64,000 nt of DNA from an uncultured Bacilli bacterium (GTDB lineage: Bacteria > Bacillota_I > Bacilli_A > RF39 > UBA660), in NCBI GenBank assembly GCA_949425635.1, contig CASPWD010000007.1, positions 59,842 to 123,841 on the forward strand, given 5' to 3'. Positions 9,066 through 17,676 of this stretch are shown here, piece by piece. The notes below the pieces were generated by a model that was not told the DNA's origin, did no database searches, and saw nothing but the letters and a program-made list of their open reading frames with translations. Every line of letters starts with the position of its first letter. Positions within the stretch are counted from its first letter, which is position 1. The position numbers and the translations under genes were made by a program.

Positions 9066-10106
9066 TTATTCTGGTAAACAACCATTTGGAATACATTCAT
9101 ACTTAGTGTAATCTAATTCATCTAGTTTATCTTCTACAAAATCATCAAATACTTCAGGTTGCATTATATGTACAACAAAATTCAATGTATATGTTGCCCC
9201 ACTATATCCATCCCCAGTAGAATGACATTTTGATTTTTGACCCACTACTTTAGACATATCGATTTCATTTATTTCTTGAGTACTTGTATTAGAGCTAGGA
9301 TTTACTGGTTCTGGCTTCAATACTTCTGTACCATCTTCCATAACATAATATGTGTCACATACTAAACCATCTTTACGAGAAGTGTCTGATACAGCATATG
9401 GATTAAATGTTACAGAATCTAAAAATGATGTAGTGGTTTCATTAGCTGCCAGTTCTTTATTATATACAAATAAACCATTATCATACAAATATGGATCTTT
9501 ACGATATAAATATGATCCATTTTCAGCTTCTACAAAAGAACCAGTTTCTTCATCATAATTATGAGTTCCTAAACCCGTACCAACATAATAGTAATAAAAC
9601 TTATAATAATGTGACCAATCTTCTTCATTTGCTAAATTTAAAATTGCCGATGAAGGAATTGGATAACAAGCTCCAACTGCTTTAGAAGGTATTACTAGAG
9701 AAGCAGCATCATCCCCTGCATATGGTTTTATGGATGGAAGTGCAACTTTTACAGTATACTCAGGACAAGTTTCATTTTCAGAAAAAACAAATGAAACTGG
9801 AGAATATTCAACTCCCATTGGATTTAACAAATCACCATTTCCTGATGTCCATTCTTGATGAACCTCTACTGCTATTTTAACTGGTCTTGTTCCTGTATTA
9901 GTAACTTCCAACTTTTTCTCAGTTGTATCTCCTGGTCTCCAATCACTTGGACTTACGAATTTTTCTTCTATTTCTTGTTCGAATTTGTCAGTGTGAAAAA
10001 TATTTTCAAATACTGCATAGTTTGAGAAATATGCAATTGTTCCACCGACAACACCAATAATTGCCACAAGAACTAAAGCAATTAATGGTTTTCTGTTCTT
10101 TTTCAT
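9066..10106 (-). CDS. SipW-type secreted surface protein (TasA/BsaA-like), copy 1
   Basis: The 346-residue protein starts with a basic N-terminus, a hydrophobic core and the motif GGTIAYFSNYA, the pattern of SipW-dependent signal peptides of TasA, camelysin and BsaA-type fibre or matrix proteins. After it comes WRPGDTTEKKLEVTNTGTRPVKIAVEV, the conserved beta strand of that family. Four or more Cys may form disulphides (around ENETCPEY, VGACYP, LVCDTYY, SKCHS). No LPXTG motif is seen. The first 77 codons and the whole upstream region are identical to those of the gene at 62736, the middle third differs strongly, and the C-terminal third is again close: a mosaic paralogue. Expression probably depends on the TA-tract promoter at 10294-10322. 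No SipW peptidase gene lies in the window. Confidence 0.85.
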   Translation of the reverse strand: MKKNRKPLIALVLVAIIGVVGGTIAYFSNYAVFENIFHTDKFEQEIEEKFVSPSDWRPGDTTEKKLEVTNTGTRPVKIAVEVHQEWTSGNGDLLNPMGVEYSPVSFVFSENETCPEYTVKVALPSIKPYAGDDAASLVIPSKAVGACYPIPSSAILNLANEEDWSHYYKFYYYYVGTGLGTHNYDEETGSFVEAENGSYLYRKDPYLYDNGLFVYNKELAANETTTSFLDSVTFNPYAVSDTSRKDGLVCDTYYVMEDGTEVLKPEPVNPSSNTSTQEINEIDMSKVVGQKSKCHSTGDGYSGATYTLNFVVHIMQPEVFDDFVEDKLDELDYTKYECIPNGCLPE

Positions 10107-10262
10107 TTTCCTACTTCCTTTCTAAAAATCTATATCAAAGATAATACTTTCATATTATCTAGATACCACCTAAAGTAGGAAGATACAAAAAGGAAGGAAA
10201 TCCTTACTATAATTTTTAATTTACTATAATATACTTCCTACATCATTAGAAAGTCACTTATG

Positions 10263-10297
10263 TACTTGTATATCGTGACTATCCTACTATACAAGTA
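10263..10297. promoter_or_regulatory. 10-bp perfect inverted repeat overlapping -10 box and start site
   Basis: TACTTGTATA (10263-10272) and TATACAAGTA (10288-10297) are exact inverse copies separated by 15 bp. The right arm overlaps the -10 box TATACT of the SipW-type promoter, so this looks like an operator for a dimeric regulator or a 5'-end hairpin. The same element is at 63909-63943. Confidence 0.6.
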
Positions 10298-10322
10298 TAA
10301 TATATATATATATATATATCAA
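10294..10322 (-). promoter_or_regulatory. Candidate phase-variable promoter with (TA)n spacer
   Basis: On the minus strand TTGATA (10322-10317) and TATACT (10299-10294) are separated by exactly 17 bp, and almost the whole spacer is the TA dinucleotide tract at 10301-10319. A start site near 10287 gives a leader of about 180 bases. Gain or loss of one TA unit would change the spacer to 19 or 15 bp. Confidence 0.65.
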
Positions 10323-10341
10323 GGCCTCAACGGCCTTTTTT
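10321..10341 (+). terminator. GGCC hairpin with T-run at the repeat boundary
   Basis: AAGGCC / GGCCTT stem with loop TCAAC and T6 on the plus strand. Reading plus strand it is a good terminator, but no plus-strand gene lies to its left, so it may insulate the SipW-type promoter from transcription or mark the edge of the duplicated module. Confidence 0.6.
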
Positions 10342-10449
10342 ACCACAACAATAGCCTTAATTCTACTTCTATTTTCTAATTAAAATAGGACATAAGAGAA
10401 TAAATTTAAAAGAAAAATTTACGTTCATTAAATCTTCACAATTTAACTA

Positions 10450-10478
10450 TTGTTTCATCCTTTTACCTATTATATAAT
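10450..10478 (+). promoter_or_regulatory. Sigma-A promoter
   Basis: TTGTTT (10450-10455), 17-bp spacer and TATAAT (10473-10478) lie just upstream of the RBS of the 247-aa membrane protein; this also rules out translation from TTG at 10450. Confidence 0.8.
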
Positions 10479-10497
10479 AAGCCTAAGAGGTGGATTT

Positions 10498-11241
10498 ATG
10501 AACTTCATAAAAAACAACAAAGCTGTCTTCATATCAATCATTGCTTTAATTTTAATGCTTTTATTCGTTCTCGGATGGAACTATATAATAAAAAAACAAA
10601 ATAAAACTGAAATTCCTACTACTAATGATTATATTGACGTAAGCAACGTTAATAATGTTCCTAATGTCGAAGCAAAATTTGGTAGTGACATAAAAATAAC
10701 TCAAGGATATCTTTTAACTTACACAAGAAATAAAAGCAAAACTTGGTATAAAAGTCAAGGCTACGTAAAAAACATTAAAACGAATAATACTACTACAACT
10801 ATTTACTTATCTAAAGATAAAAATAGTAATCAAACTTTAACAACAACTATCGATAATGAAAAATGGGAATACAAAAAAGGCGATACCTTATATTTTGTAG
10901 GAACATTAGATTTAAGTAGTTCAAGTATTTCTCTATCAAGAATAAGTAAAGATGATATTGGCTATCAAAATGTAACTGAAATAGAATTAGAAGAACTTAT
11001 GGATAACATATCTTCTGTTAAAGCTAACTACTTTATTATTAATGGATACATGGTAACAGATGGTAATAAATACAAACTTTTCGATTCTAAAGATTCTTAT
11101 AACAAAGATTCTTCTGCTGGAACTTATTTTACAATTAATTGGCAAGAGAAGTTCAACTTTACTGGCAATGGTAATGTTACAATAAAATGTCTAATTGAAG
11201 ATACCTATAAACTACATTCTTGTGAATTACAAAATAAATAA
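10498..11241 (+). CDS. Unrecognised membrane-anchored extracytoplasmic protein (247 aa)
   Basis: The protein has a short basic N-terminus and a single TM segment (about residues 10-32), then a long extracytoplasmic part rich in Thr, Ser, Asn and Lys. Two similar beta-rich stretches are visible (ITQGYLLTYT... and FIINGYMVTDG...), each followed by Asp/Ser-rich turns, which suggests a duplicated OB- or beta-sandwich-like unit. I start at the ATG at 10498 because AGAGGTGG lies just before it and the promoter -10 box is 20 bp upstream; the longer reading frame starts inside the promoter. Function unknown. Confidence 0.75.
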   Translation: MNFIKNNKAVFISIIALILMLLFVLGWNYIIKKQNKTEIPTTNDYIDVSNVNNVPNVEAKFGSDIKITQGYLLTYTRNKSKTWYKSQGYVKNIKTNNTTTTIYLSKDKNSNQTLTTTIDNEKWEYKKGDTLYFVGTLDLSSSSISLSRISKDDIGYQNVTEIELEELMDNISSVKANYFIINGYMVTDGNKYKLFDSKDSYNKDSSAGTYFTINWQEKFNFTGNGNVTIKCLIEDTYKLHSCELQNK

Positions 11242-11243
11242 AA

Positions 11244-11280
11244 AAATAAAACATGTCTCATTGACATGCTTTATTTTTTT
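11244..11280. terminator. Bidirectional hairpin terminator
   Basis: CATGTC (11252-11257) pairs with GACATG (11263-11268), flanked by an A-rich left arm and TTTATTTTTTT to the right. It serves the plus-strand 247-aa gene and the convergent minus-strand operon end. Confidence 0.85.
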
Positions 11281-11933
11281 GCACTATATTCTTTCTTCTT
11301 TGTCAAACATTCATATAATAGAACTCCCGGTGGATTGTTATCGCTACTTAATAATTGACCGCCAAATCTTTCAATCGATTTTTTAGAAGGAATATTTTCT
11401 TCAAATGTAGTCACCCAAAAATCATTTACACCTTGTTCATTCAATATCTCACCAAGTACACACAAAGCTTCATAAATATAATGATGTCCACGATATTCTT
11501 CCTCAATATATCCGCCGACATCACCAAGAAACTCAGATACATGATAACCTCTATATTCAACATTACCAACAAGTATTTCTGTTTCATGAAGATAAATCTC
11601 ATAATTTCTTCCGTCTTTAGTCCTCAAATCTACTTTATCGTTACATCCAACAGGAGGCTTTAGAAAATAAACTTTCTTATTCAACTCATCTTGCTGTTTC
11701 CATATATCATTACGTTGATTAGATAATAACTTTTCTTCTTTTGTCAATTGATCTAACTGCTTTATTAAATCTTCTTCAAGTAAAGAATCCCCCATTTGAC
11801 GAGCATCATCTAATTCATGAAGTACAATGTGCATCTTACTAAGTAATTCATCCTCACTTGCATAAGAATCATCAATCATCTTATTAAGTTCTACTGCTCT
11901 CTTAACTAATTCTTGTTCAGTAACCGATTCCAT
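11271..11933 (-). CDS. Coiled-coil protein with C-terminal GNAT-like domain
   Basis: Residues 1-90 are heptad-rich Leu/Glu/Lys sequence (coiled coil). The C-terminal half (about 100-215) reads like a GNAT acetyltransferase: a strand EILVGNVEYRGY, then GDVGGYIEEEYRGHHYIYEAL matching the acetyl-CoA-binding Gly-rich turn and helix, and SKKSIERFGGQLL matching the terminal helix and strand. Substrate is unknown and the pyrophosphate-binding loop is not the classic Q/RxxGxG/A form, so activity is uncertain. It is the last gene of the minus-strand operon, 2 bp after its neighbour. Confidence 0.7.
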   Translation of the reverse strand: MESVTEQELVKRAVELNKMIDDSYASEDELLSKMHIVLHELDDARQMGDSLLEEDLIKQLDQLTKEEKLLSNQRNDIWKQQDELNKKVYFLKPPVGCNDKVDLRTKDGRNYEIYLHETEILVGNVEYRGYHVSEFLGDVGGYIEEEYRGHHYIYEALCVLGEILNEQGVNDFWVTTFEENIPSKKSIERFGGQLLSSDNNPPGVLLYECLTKKKEYSAKK

Positions 11934-11935
11934 AC

Positions 11936-12421
11936 TTAATCTCCTAAAGCGTCTTGTCTTAAATCCATATAATAGGATAAATAACTATTTATTTCTGAAA
12001 TATAACTCTCACATTGCTTATCATATCTAAATGATTCATCAACAAAATTCCAGTTATATTCATCCTTAACATAGGTACAAATCATTTCCTTATTTTTAAC
12101 ATCAACAACTGGAGCTTCTTCTCCCACTCTAATTTGTATATTAGAATTATCAACTATAAAAATATTATCAACATAATCGATTGTATAAATATTGCTTCCA
12201 AAATCTTTAGTACAAGTTGATTCATTACAAATATAACCATCTTTTTCCAAATATCTCTTCATTTTATTAATATCATTATTATAAACAAATACGTAAAATG
12301 CAATTCCAGCTGCCAACAACAATACAAGACATATTGGTACAATAATAACTATATAATTAAACTTTGTTAATTTCTTCTTTTGTGTATCATTAAACTTTAA
12401 TTCCTTATTACTCTTTCTCAT
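11936..12421 (-). CDS. Unrecognised single-pass membrane protein (161 aa)
   Basis: A Lys-rich cytoplasmic N-terminus of about 25 residues, one TM segment (about 26-48) and an extracytoplasmic domain with three to four Cys (DGYICNESTCTKD, EMICTYV, KQCESY) that could form disulphides. RBS GGGTGAG. It sits in the operon between a small polytopic protein and the GNAT-like protein. No function can be proposed. Confidence 0.7.
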   Translation of the reverse strand: MRKSNKELKFNDTQKKKLTKFNYIVIIVPICLVLLLAAGIAFYVFVYNNDINKMKRYLEKDGYICNESTCTKDFGSNIYTIDYVDNIFIVDNSNIQIRVGEEAPVVDVKNKEMICTYVKDEYNWNFVDESFRYDKQCESYISEINSYLSYYMDLRQDALGD

Positions 12422-12434
12422 TTAACTCACCCTT

Positions 12435-12869
12435 TTAAACAATAGCTCCATTGTTTTTATCTTTAATTTTCTTTATTTCTTTACTTTCATTTCTTTTTTC
12501 TATATTAGGATGTCTCTTAATATACATCATTAAATATATTACATTAATAATACTTACAATTATCATAATAATATACTCTACTATTAGTACAATCATCTTT
12601 TTATCAAACAATCTTATTGTAAAATATATATCCATAATACTAATTAAAATATTAAGTATATTAAATACTAAACTAGTCTTCGCATGTTTAAGACCTGCAA
12701 AAATCTCTAAGCCTGTAATTAGCAATACTAAATAAGGCATCAACCATCCAATAAGTAACGTCATCATCATAAGATATACAACATTCTCACTTAAGCGACT
12801 AAATAATAAAACAACAAAACATAAAATTGTTACTAATATATTAATTATTGGTAAAATATACTTTTTCAT
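12435..12869 (-). CDS. Small polytopic membrane protein, four TM segments
   Basis: About 144 residues, nearly all hydrophobic: predicted segments at about 6-24, 31-54, 64-84 and 90-116, then a short Lys/Glu/Asn tail. No family recognised. GAGGTGAT precedes the ATG. Ten bp separate it from the upstream 544-aa gene, so they are co-transcribed. Confidence 0.7.
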   Translation of the reverse strand: MKKYILPIINILVTILCFVVLLFSRLSENVVYLMMMTLLIGWLMPYLVLLITGLEIFAGLKHAKTSLVFNILNILISIMDIYFTIRLFDKKMIVLIVEYIIMIIVSIINVIYLMMYIKRHPNIEKRNESKEIKKIKDKNNGAIV

Positions 12870-12878
12870 CTAATCACC

Positions 12879-14513
12879 TCAAGCTAACTTTGGTAAATCA
12901 TTTTGATCCATAATACCATTTAGCATATATTGACTACTTATTTTAAGTAATTCTTTAAATGACACTTCTAAATAAAACGAATTATCTGTTCTTTCATAAT
13001 CTTCAAATATAATAATATTACTAAATACAGCTTGACTATTATTAGTTTTCAAATAAAAACTACATCCCATAATAGAATTAACAATATGTCTTATAATAGA
13101 ATGATTATAATTATATAAAAGAGCATTACGATACTTTTCTTTCTGTTCTTTCTTTAAATCATCGTATTGCTTAGATATTGAAGATATTTTGGAATTAAGT
13201 CGTGCTATAACAATACTTACTCTATTAATATTACTTACACATATTTCTAATTCTTTTTTATATTTATCTTCTCCTAAAGAATCAGGATCAATAGCTACTC
13301 TATCACTTTTAAACTTCTCTAAATCTTTCTTAGCTGAAACCAATTCTACGTTTAAACTTTTTAACTTATTTTTAAATTCCTGCTCTTTTAAGCGACAAAT
13401 ACTATTCATATACTTTGGCTTAATACTTGTCAAATTTAAAATACTATAATCTATTTCATCCGTATCTTGTTGATATGTTATCAAAAATTTATTAGCAATA
13501 AGTACTAATAATAAATGTATATCATTAATTCCATATTCTTTCTTAATATCAGCATAACTTTCTTTCTTAGTTGTATGTAAAATGCTTAATAAATCTACTA
13601 AAGAATCTATCGTTTTATTCATATGCTCCAACAATGTAATATCATTACTCGATTGCCATACTAAATTTTCTAAAGTATGAACTTGTCTACTAAGTCCTAG
13701 ATTATAAAAATCTTCATCCATTATATTCTCAATTTTACCTAATAAATTAACATCCACATCAAGTAAATTAGTTGTTTCTTCTAAACATTCAAAACCACAT
13801 TTCATACATTCATTTTTTAATAAATTATAAAATATCTTATAAGACTCTTCACTCTCTAAACCATGCTTATATTGCTTCAAATGTTTTAAGTAATTAATAG
13901 CAGCATTCTTTACAACTAATATATTATTTTCTCTAACTTCCTTTGTATTATCAGTATGTTTAATTTTTATACTATAATAGGTAAACTCTTTTAGGAAGTT
14001 ATCTCTATCATCTTTATCAACAACTTTAACAATATCTTTATTAGGAATTGTATAGCATATATTTATTTCCTTAACATCTTTATTCTTTACATTATCAAGT
14101 AACATTGCCATAAAAGTCAAAAACCAATTTACATCAACATATTTTCCGTCTTTAAAAACTAATCTACAACGATCTTCATCATAATCAAAATCACTTAGAA
14201 CTTGCATATCCTTTATCTTAAATAATAAATCCATTGCATCAATACATTCAATATTAGTAATACTCTTTATGTCAAACTCTAAATCACTTATAAATTTTTC
14301 TCTAAAACTTTCATATTTCTTTTCTAAATAATCAATATCATTTATAAGTAACTTAAATAAATAAAGATATATTATAAAAACTTTTTTATCATAATTATGG
14401 TAAAAATATGAGTTATTAAGTAATGGAGCATTAGGATACTTAATCATATCTATTAAAGACTCAATAATTAAAGATATCTTATCTCTTTTATCTTTAATGC
14501 TCTTACTACCCAT
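12879..14513 (-). CDS. Unrecognised 544-aa protein with coiled coil
   Basis: A large charged protein without TM segments. A CMKCGFEC cluster near residue 235 might bind zinc. Residues about 375-460 form a strong heptad pattern (coiled coil). It starts 19 bp downstream of addA with an AGGAGG site and is thus probably in the AddAB operon, but no motif of a nuclease or helicase is seen. Function unknown. Confidence 0.72.
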   Translation of the reverse strand: MGSKSIKDKRDKISLIIESLIDMIKYPNAPLLNNSYFYHNYDKKVFIIYLYLFKLLINDIDYLEKKYESFREKFISDLEFDIKSITNIECIDAMDLLFKIKDMQVLSDFDYDEDRCRLVFKDGKYVDVNWFLTFMAMLLDNVKNKDVKEINICYTIPNKDIVKVVDKDDRDNFLKEFTYYSIKIKHTDNTKEVRENNILVVKNAAINYLKHLKQYKHGLESEESYKIFYNLLKNECMKCGFECLEETTNLLDVDVNLLGKIENIMDEDFYNLGLSRQVHTLENLVWQSSNDITLLEHMNKTIDSLVDLLSILHTTKKESYADIKKEYGINDIHLLLVLIANKFLITYQQDTDEIDYSILNLTSIKPKYMNSICRLKEQEFKNKLKSLNVELVSAKKDLEKFKSDRVAIDPDSLGEDKYKKELEICVSNINRVSIVIARLNSKISSISKQYDDLKKEQKEKYRNALLYNYNHSIIRHIVNSIMGCSFYLKTNNSQAVFSNIIIFEDYERTDNSFYLEVSFKELLKISSQYMLNGIMDQNDLPKLA

Positions 14514-14532
14514 ACTCTTACCTCCTTACCAA

Positions 14533-17500
14533 TTAATCTATAAGCTTTTCTATTGTTTCATTTAAAATTGAATATAAATAAATTTCAATTTCCTTATTCT
14601 TTATTCGTTTAATATAATTTCTATATCCATTCAATTGCTTAATATAATTTTCATCTTTTATATTACTTAACTTATAGTCTATAATACAAATCTTATCATC
14701 ATACTCTAACATTAAATCTATTATACCATGATATTCTGCTTCTTCATCACTATAAATAAATTCGTATTCTTTATACACTTCTGCTTTATCTATATCTTTC
14801 AATAATTCTGATTGCAAAAATCTTTCTATTTTACTTCTCACAAAATTATCTTCTATTAAATCTAACTCTGGATTTTTAAAATCAATATACTCTAAAGTTT
14901 CATGCATAAGTAAACCAAAATCCATATTTTTTCTTGTTTCTTTATTTATTAATTCATGTAAACTTTTATGGAAATGCATCCCTTCAATTTCATGACTTTC
15001 TTGCATTTCTATCTCATTAACCACAAAATCACTATTAGATTCCATCTCTAATTTTTCAAGTCCCTTATTACTATATAAATAATCTTTAGTTAAACCAATC
15101 TCATCTACTTTAATATCTTTATAGTACTTAATTATCTTACTCTTTATAGAATCCATAATATCACTAAATGACCTATATTTTCTTCTTAATGTAATATCAA
15201 TTGTATTATTCTCATCTATATCATTATTTACTTCTTCAATTTTAGGAGTTAATAATATCATCGTCTCCTTAGCTCTTGTTAAAGCAACATAAAATAATCT
15301 TATCTTCTCAGATACTTCCTCTTCTAAATAATGATATTTAACTAGATACTTAAATACGGATTCGTTAATACCTTCATTAAAATAAGGAGTTATAATTCCA
15401 TATCTATTATCAAATAAAAATCTATCTTTTAAATCACTTATATTAAATCCTTTATAAAGACCACTATAATAACAAATATGATACTCAAGTCCCTTTGATT
15501 TATGAATTGTCATTATCTTAACAGAATCGGAATTACTACTATTATTACTATATTTCATATCATAATCACTACTTAATAGTTCATTTAAATAATTTCTAAA
15601 AGTATAAATATCATATCCAAGACTACTTAAATTAGCTGCTACATCAAACAACTTAGATATTCGAATCATTGAAGCATCAACATTTCCTACTTTAATAAAT
15701 TTCTCATACATATTAGTTTTCTCTATTATTTTTTCTAGTATCTCACTAACACTACTATGAGCAATCTCTTTACTTAAGTCCTTCAATGTTTCATAAACAA
15801 CATTATCTTTAAAATTATTATCCTTAAAACTCTTAAATATTTCTGAATCATTCATTTCAAACAAGTAACTTCTAGCAATACTTACATAATCGTATTTAAA
15901 TTCTGTATCATATTCGCCCAAATTAATTTTAACTATATAATCAATAATATTCTTTAATATATAAATATCATCTGAACTATTTAATTTATCATCTTTATAT
16001 AACGTTAAAGGAATTCCTAAATATTCAAATATCTTCTTATATAAATCAAAATCAGTTGTTCTATCCATTAAAATAACAAAGTCGTTATAAGTTATATCAC
16101 GCAATACTTTCGCATCCTTGTCAAATACTTGATACTTAGAACTAACTTTATCTTTAATATCTTTAGCAATCGTAAATATTTCAATCTCTTCCTTAGAATA
16201 TTTCTTATCCTCTGGCATCTCATATTCTAAAACTTGAAAATCATAATTATAATCTGTAAGACCTTCTTCTATATAGGAAGTATTACCATAAACCATTTGA
16301 TGAGATTCATGGTACTCAGCTCCACCTATAATATCATCCATTACAAGATTAAATACTTCATTTATATTAGAAAGCACTTCTCTTCTAGATCTAAAATTCT
16401 TAACTAAGTCAATCTTAACCCCATTATTATGCATTGCGTAATTATCATACTTATTTTTAAATATATAAGGATTTGCATTACGAAATCTATAAATACTTTG
16501 CTTAATATCTCCAACCATATATACATTGTGATTTTCTATCATTCCAATAAAAGTTTCTTGTATATCATTCGTATCTTGATACTCATCTATCATAATTTCT
16601 TTAAAAGTATCTCTAAGCTCATTTCGTACAACTTCATTTTCTTTTAATACTCTAATTGAAAGTAACGCAATATCTTGAAAATCGTATATTTCATTTTTTT
16701 CTTTATATTCATGAAAACACTTTAAATAATCTTTAATAATATCTACAATCACACAAACATAATCTTTAATATTGACAATAGAATTCATAATATTTTCACG
16801 ATTACCATAATTATAAACAGTTTCTTTTAGTTCCTTAATTGAACTATTTAACTTATCCTTAGCTTCCTTTGTTTCGTCTTCTGATCCTCTTGGTAAATTA
16901 GGTAACTTAACTAATCCAACATTCATATAGAAATCATCTATTGATTTACATGCATATAAACCACTTAACGCCTCACCTAACTTAGCTTCATAATCACCAT
17001 CAACAACCATCGTTAATCTATATGCTAATTTTTTAATCTCTTCTACCTTTAAAGCAAGCAACTCCTCATATTCTTTCAAACACTCACTAATATAAGTTTC
17101 TGAAAAATACTTACTTATATAATTTTCTATATATTCATCTCTATCAGGAAAAGCATCAATCTTTGTCGCAATCTTTAAAATAGCACTCTTTAAATCACCA
17201 TCATCTTTTACACAAAAATCGTAAATTAATTTACTAAACTTTTCATCCTGCTTTGCATAATACTTGTCAAATACTTCATCCATTATCTTAATCTTCTGCA
17301 TATCAATAATGGAAGCTTCTGTAATTCCAATATTATTAGAAATATTAAGTAAATAATGATACTTTTTAACAACAGATAAAGCAAAAGAGTCAAAAGTTGT
17401 TATATAAGCTTGATCTATAAGTTCTAACTCACGAGCTAAAGCTGGATTATCAGGAATGCTTTTCTTAATAGATTTTCTAATTCTTTCCTTCATCTCCCCA

Positions 17501-17676
17501 GCTGCGGCTTTCGTAAAAGTTAAAATTAAAAGTTCATTTACATGTGTACCTTCATTTAAAATTCTCATTGTTCTTGCTGTTAAAACCGCTGTCTTACCAG
17601 AACCAGCTCCAGCTGAAACTATAATATTGGTACCACTTTCATTAATCGCTTGTTCTTGTTCCTTCGTCCACGCCAT
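14533..17676 (-). CDS. addA: AddA helicase-nuclease (ATP-dependent double-strand break resection)
   Basis: UvrD/Rep-type helicase with C-terminal RecB nuclease. Visible: motif I SAGAGSGKTAVL at the N-terminus, motif Ia LLILTFTKAAAGEMKER, motif II IMIDEYQDTND, motif III MVGDIKQSIYRFR, motif V IMTIHKSKGLEY, motif VI LFYVALTRAKE, and the nuclease residues in HGIIDLMLEY and CIIDYKLSN. With AddB it unwinds and trims broken DNA ends for RecA. At 1047 residues it is shorter than the Bacillus protein (about 1,230). I use the ATG at 17676 because AGGAGG is 8 bases upstream; a GTG three codons earlier overlaps that site. It overlaps addB by 35 bp. Confidence 0.95.
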   Translation of the reverse strand: MAWTKEQEQAINESGTNIIVSAGAGSGKTAVLTARTMRILNEGTHVNELLILTFTKAAAGEMKERIRKSIKKSIPDNPALARELELIDQAYITTFDSFALSVVKKYHYLLNISNNIGITEASIIDMQKIKIMDEVFDKYYAKQDEKFSKLIYDFCVKDDGDLKSAILKIATKIDAFPDRDEYIENYISKYFSETYISECLKEYEELLALKVEEIKKLAYRLTMVVDGDYEAKLGEALSGLYACKSIDDFYMNVGLVKLPNLPRGSEDETKEAKDKLNSSIKELKETVYNYGNRENIMNSIVNIKDYVCVIVDIIKDYLKCFHEYKEKNEIYDFQDIALLSIRVLKENEVVRNELRDTFKEIMIDEYQDTNDIQETFIGMIENHNVYMVGDIKQSIYRFRNANPYIFKNKYDNYAMHNNGVKIDLVKNFRSRREVLSNINEVFNLVMDDIIGGAEYHESHQMVYGNTSYIEEGLTDYNYDFQVLEYEMPEDKKYSKEEIEIFTIAKDIKDKVSSKYQVFDKDAKVLRDITYNDFVILMDRTTDFDLYKKIFEYLGIPLTLYKDDKLNSSDDIYILKNIIDYIVKINLGEYDTEFKYDYVSIARSYLFEMNDSEIFKSFKDNNFKDNVVYETLKDLSKEIAHSSVSEILEKIIEKTNMYEKFIKVGNVDASMIRISKLFDVAANLSSLGYDIYTFRNYLNELLSSDYDMKYSNNSSNSDSVKIMTIHKSKGLEYHICYYSGLYKGFNISDLKDRFLFDNRYGIITPYFNEGINESVFKYLVKYHYLEEEVSEKIRLFYVALTRAKETMILLTPKIEEVNNDIDENNTIDITLRRKYRSFSDIMDSIKSKIIKYYKDIKVDEIGLTKDYLYSNKGLEKLEMESNSDFVVNEIEMQESHEIEGMHFHKSLHELINKETRKNMDFGLLMHETLEYIDFKNPELDLIEDNFVRSKIERFLQSELLKDIDKAEVYKEYEFIYSDEEAEYHGIIDLMLEYDDKICIIDYKLSNIKDENYIKQLNGYRNYIKRIKNKEIEIYLYSILNETIEKLID

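Larger units (their letters stand above)
9877..10340 (-). repeat. 464-bp perfect direct repeat, copy 1
   Basis: Comparing by eye with 63523-63986 (constant offset 53,646), I find every base identical. The repeat holds the first 77 codons of the SipW-type gene, the 180-base leader, the promoter with its TA tract, and ends inside the T-run of the GGCC hairpin. The next bases differ in the two copies. Confidence 0.97.

Noticed and set aside
9352..9685. Plus-strand frames of 68 and 64 codons
   Set aside because: Antisense to the SipW-type gene; low-complexity His/Leu/Asn composition and no RBS.
10263..10297. Invertible promoter (recombinase-type phase switch)
   Set aside because: The inverted repeat arms are only 15 bp apart, too close for an invertible segment carrying a promoter, and no recombinase gene is nearby; slippage of the TA tract is the simpler reading.
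12451..12735. 94-codon Ile-rich plus-strand frame
   Set aside because: It is the reverse of the TM segments of the small membrane protein at 12435-12869, which has a proper RBS and operon position.
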